Below, one piece after another: positions 47,180 through 49,358 of a stretch of 49,358 bases of DNA. The first letter of the stretch is position 1; each line of letters begins with the position of its first letter. Source of the DNA: MGBC120314 sp051880495 (GTDB lineage: Bacteria > Bacillota > Clostridia > Lachnospirales > Lachnospiraceae); assembly GCA_051880495.1 (NCBI GenBank), contig JBJEOB010000095.1, positions 1 through 49,358 of the forward strand, given 5' to 3'. A program made the translations under genes and the position numbers. The notes beneath the pieces were generated by a model that saw only the letters and a program-made list of their open reading frames with translations, was not told the origin of the DNA and searched no databases.

Positions 47180-48928
47180 ATGCGAAAAAGGATATATGAG
47201 ATTATAGAAGTAGGTAAAGATGGGGATCGCATAAGCAAAATATATGACGTTTGTATGATGATAGTTATTGTTATTAGCCTGATTCCGCTTGCTTTTAGAG
47301 AGGAAAATGTTGCCTTTAAGATGATGGATGGCATTACTGTTGCAATCTTTATCGTCGATTATTTACTAAGATTAATTACAGCAGATTATAAACTGGGTAA
47401 AGGGAAAATATCATTTATTCTATATCCTTTCTCGCTAATAGCTTTGATTGATTTAATATCAATATTACCATCATTTGTTGTTGTAAATAAAGGAATAAAG
47501 ATGCTTAGGATAGCAAGACTGATTAGGACATTTAGAGTTTTTCGGGTGTTTAAAGGTTTTCGCTATTCCAAGAATGTAGATATATTGGTTAAAGTGTTTA
47601 AAAGACAAAAAGATAGTTTGACCATAGTAGCGATTTTGGCAGTGGGATATATACTCATTACGGCATTGATAATGTTTAATGTAGAACCGGATACATATAA
47701 TAATTTTTTTGATGCAATATATTGGGCAACTGTATCGTTGACGACAGTGGGATATGGAGATATTTATGCAGTATCAGATATTGGAAAAGTAATAACGATG
47801 ATTAGTTCGCTATTTGGTATAGCGATTGTAGCTTTGCCTGCCGGAATTATTACTGCAGGTTATATGGAAGAAATTGGACAAAACAAAGAAAAAGATAAAA
47901 TGTTAAAGGTCAAATTTTACAACTCAGTGGAGGATACTTTGTTGAAGTTTGCAGTTATCATATCCCAAAGCAATGGTAAATGGGTATTCTGCAAGCATAA
48001 AGAACGTGATACATATGAAGTACCGGGTGGGCATAGAGAAGATGGTGAAAGTATTTTAGAGACCGCAAAAAGAGAGTTGCAGGAAGAAACCGGTGCTATT
48101 AGTTTTGATATAAAGCCGGTTTGTGTATATTCGGTTACAGGAAAGACCAGAGTAAATGAAACTGGTGAGGAAACTTTTGGGCTACTCTGTTATGCAGAAA
48201 TATCAGAATTTTCCGGTAAGCTGGATAGTGAGATGGAAAAAGTTGTGCTTATGGATGAACTGCCGGAAAGCTGGACATACCCATTAATACAGCCTAAGCT
48301 CATAGAAGAATTTGAGCGGAGAAAACTGCAGGCTTGGAATAATGAAGCAATATACACCCGCCGTAGCATCAGAAAATATGAAGAAAAACCCATACCAAAG
48401 GATGTGTTGGAGCAGATAATAGATTCTGGTCGAGTGGCTCCATCAGCGAAGAATCGTCAGCCTTGGAAGTATCTCGTATATAGTGGTGAGGCAAAAGCCA
48501 GATTGCTTAGTACTATGAAAAAAGGTATTGAGATAGAAGAAATAAATCCAAGACTCCCTTTATCAGTGAATGGAATTCCAGATGCTAAAAATACCCTACG
48601 GATTATGGAAACTGCCCCTGTCGTAATTGTTGTTCTTAATACAAATGGAAAATCGCCATTTGTTCAGTTAGATGTTGACGATAGATTTACGGAAATGAAT
48701 GATTTATTATCGATAGGAGCATCAATAGAAAATATGTTACTTAAAGCAGAGGAATTAAATATAGGAACATTGTGGATAGGTAATACATGTTTTGCATACC
48801 AAGAGCTGATGGAGTATATTGGATCCACAGTAGAATTGGTAGGAGTGATTGCTTTAGGATATAAGGCAGAGACTCCAGCTATGCGTCCAAGAAAAATGTT
48901 AGATGATATTGTGGAATACTATGATTAA
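47180..48928 (+). CDS. Voltage-gated K+ channel / NUDIX hydrolase / nitroreductase fusion
   Basis: One uninterrupted frame of 582 residues with three domains. (1) Residues 1-230: six membrane segments with a voltage sensor S4 (KMLRIARLIRTFRVFRVFKG, 107-126; regularly spaced Arg), the K+ selectivity filter TTVGYGD (188-194), and an S6 ending LPAGIITAGYMEEI. (2) About 245-385: NUDIX fold with an exact NUDIX box, G284 x5 E290 x7 R298 E L x E302 E303 x G305. (3) About 388-582: nitroreductase with RRSIRKY (394-400), PSAKNRQPWK (421-430) and a NIGTLWIG flavin-site segment. The NUDIX domain takes the place of the usual cytoplasmic RCK or cNMP domain. No internal SD suggests separate products. SD AAGGGG precedes ATG 47180. 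It lies in the islet after the nuclease-like gene. Confidence 0.9.
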   Translation: MRKRIYEIIEVGKDGDRISKIYDVCMMIVIVISLIPLAFREENVAFKMMDGITVAIFIVDYLLRLITADYKLGKGKISFILYPFSLIALIDLISILPSFVVVNKGIKMLRIARLIRTFRVFRVFKGFRYSKNVDILVKVFKRQKDSLTIVAILAVGYILITALIMFNVEPDTYNNFFDAIYWATVSLTTVGYGDIYAVSDIGKVITMISSLFGIAIVALPAGIITAGYMEEIGQNKEKDKMLKVKFYNSVEDTLLKFAVIISQSNGKWVFCKHKERDTYEVPGGHREDGESILETAKRELQEETGAISFDIKPVCVYSVTGKTRVNETGEETFGLLCYAEISEFSGKLDSEMEKVVLMDELPESWTYPLIQPKLIEEFERRKLQAWNNEAIYTRRSIRKYEEKPIPKDVLEQIIDSGRVAPSAKNRQPWKYLVYSGEAKARLLSTMKKGIEIEEINPRLPLSVNGIPDAKNTLRIMETAPVVIVVLNTNGKSPFVQLDVDDRFTEMNDLLSIGASIENMLLKAEELNIGTLWIGNTCFAYQELMEYIGSTVELVGVIALGYKAETPAMRPRKMLDDIVEYYD

Positions 48929-49036
48929 CACATACACTCAGTTTTGTGGTTGTATCATCCTGATAAGAATTTGGCTGGATATAAATGGTTTGAGATTGCA
49001 ACTCTCAAAAGGAGCCATTATATTCTTTCAAATTAA
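48929..49036 (+). pseudogene. Open 35-codon remnant in frame after the fusion stop
   Basis: Directly after the fusion's stop codon, and in the same frame, 35 codons run open to TAA at 49034-49036 (includes WLYHPDKNLAGYKWFE). This could be the end of a gene cut short by the stop codon, the tail of an older gene, or chance. No ATG or SD is seen. The rest of 48929-49053 holds no gene. Confidence 0.25.
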
Positions 49037-49053
49037 GATGAGTTATTATGAAA

Positions 49054-49140
49054 TTTATCCCAGAAGTCATACGACTTCTGGGGTTTTCTATATCACTACA
49101 TTTCGTAGATTGTCCCATTATTACGAATCAAATCATAAAA
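49054..49140. repeat. 87-bp direct repeat, copy B
   Basis: Second copy of the repeat at 45703-45789, with five substitutions. Like copy A it is directly followed by 54-bp-type repeats. It closes the islet. Confidence 0.9.
49059..49087 (+). terminator. Second copy of the rpsI-type terminator
   Basis: CCCAGAAG/CTTCTGGG with a GTTTT tail, inside repeat copy B. It can end transcription of the channel fusion gene, 130 bases after its stop. Confidence 0.8.
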
Positions 49141-49229
49141 GCACCGGGAAGCATCCGTAGCTCCAGCCCCCAGAAAACGAATGAAAAAGCAAGAAAGCCG
49201 AAAAGCATTCGTAACCACAGAACTCGGAA
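49122..49229. repeat. Degenerate 54-bp repeats, two units
   Basis: TACGAAT at 49122 and AACGAAT at 49176 are exactly 54 bases apart and share AATGAAAAAGCAAGAAAGC and GCATTCGTA with the units after rpsI. More diverged than the 45832-46101 array. Confidence 0.8.
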
Positions 49230-49287
49230 TTCCAGAAAACTGAAAATCCTCCGCCATGAATTTTCACTGCGTCAAAACCATAGTAGC

Positions 49288-49358
49288 CTACTCATTCCTT
49301 ATCGATAGATATTCAAGTGTTCCTTCCGGAAGACCGGTGCCTCTTTCCAAAAGGGAAA
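49288..49358 (-). CDS. Possible C-terminal end of a minus-strand gene (partial)
   Basis: On the minus strand a frame enters the window at 49358 and ends with TAG at 49288-49290 after 23 codons. The peptide reads LLERGTGLPEGTLEYLS near its end, with a natural-looking composition, but 23 codons are too few to name a family, and another minus-strand frame is open over part of this stretch. The 49230-49287 stretch holds nothing recognised. Confidence 0.3.
   Translation of the reverse strand, partial: SLLERGTGLPEGTLEYLSIRNE

Noticed and set aside
47180..48928. Three separate genes joined by a sequencing error
   Set aside because: The frame is continuous, linkers look natural, and no SD or start codon with good spacing lies at either domain border. 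It cannot be fully excluded without resequencing.
45703..49140. Insertion sequence or prophage
   Set aside because: No transposase, integrase or phage gene is present between the repeats and the 87-bp repeats are in direct, not inverted, order.
1..49358. tRNA or rRNA genes
   Set aside because: No cloverleaf with a T-loop GTTCRA signature or rRNA core was recognised by eye; a tRNAscan or rRNA search would settle this.

Overview
The window looks like chromosomal DNA of a low-GC, Gram-positive anaerobe, most likely a member of the Lachnospiraceae (Clostridia). Grounds: AT-rich codon use, SD-led genes, the gene order of the S10-spc-alpha ribosomal super-operon (with a KOW-domain gene between map and infA, and ecfA1-ecfA2-ecfT-truA-rplM-rpsI after rplQ), a tandem glycine riboswitch, and secreted DUF4214 proteins. 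The genus cannot be fixed from the sequence alone.

Region 1 (1-9916): a terminator, then a soluble chemoreceptor with a CZB zinc-binding domain, then a compact seven-gene cluster for 2-aminoethylphosphonate (AEP). It encodes a YidC/CDP-glycerol-transferase fusion, a one-TM small protein, an AEP transaminase, phosphonopyruvate decarboxylase, a cytidylyltransferase-PEP mutase fusion, a membrane-bound alkaline-phosphatase-superfamily transferase and a LicC/PntC-like cytidylyltransferase. Together they predict PEP -> phosphonopyruvate -> phosphonoacetaldehyde -> AEP -> CMP-AEP, and then attachment of AEP to a cell-surface polymer or lipid.

Region 2 (9917-24450): an unknown Met/Gln/Glu-rich protein, a PTS EIIC-like membrane protein, a PdaA-like deacetylase, a secreted papain-like peptidase with DUF4214 repeats (minus strand), a LUD protein, citrate synthase, an NAD-dependent epimerase, a tandem glycine riboswitch with terminator upstream of formate-THF ligase, a phosphopantetheinyl transferase, an rRNA-type methyltransferase, a Lys-rich small protein and an ABC-F ATPase.

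Region 3 (24475-45736): the ribosomal super-operon from rpsJ to rplQ, with secY, adk, map, infA, rpmJ and rpoA, followed by the ECF transporter energising module, truA, rplM and rpsI. Several r-protein leaders appear structured (rpsJ, rplC, rpsM, rplM). Four near-perfect 48-bp hairpin repeats lie between rpsJ and rplC, and five 54-bp repeats follow rpsI.

Region 4 (45703-49358): an accessory islet bounded by two 87-bp direct repeats (82 of 87 identical), each containing the rpsI-type terminator. Inside are a PD-(D/E)XK-like protein that seems to lack a standard start codon and a 582-residue single-frame fusion of a voltage-gated K+ channel, a NUDIX hydrolase and a nitroreductase. This fusion is the most unusual item in the window. 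It recalls TRPM2, a channel with a cytoplasmic NUDIX domain, and suggests a nucleotide- or redox-sensing channel. Functions in regions 1 and 4 are predicted from motifs and gene context only.
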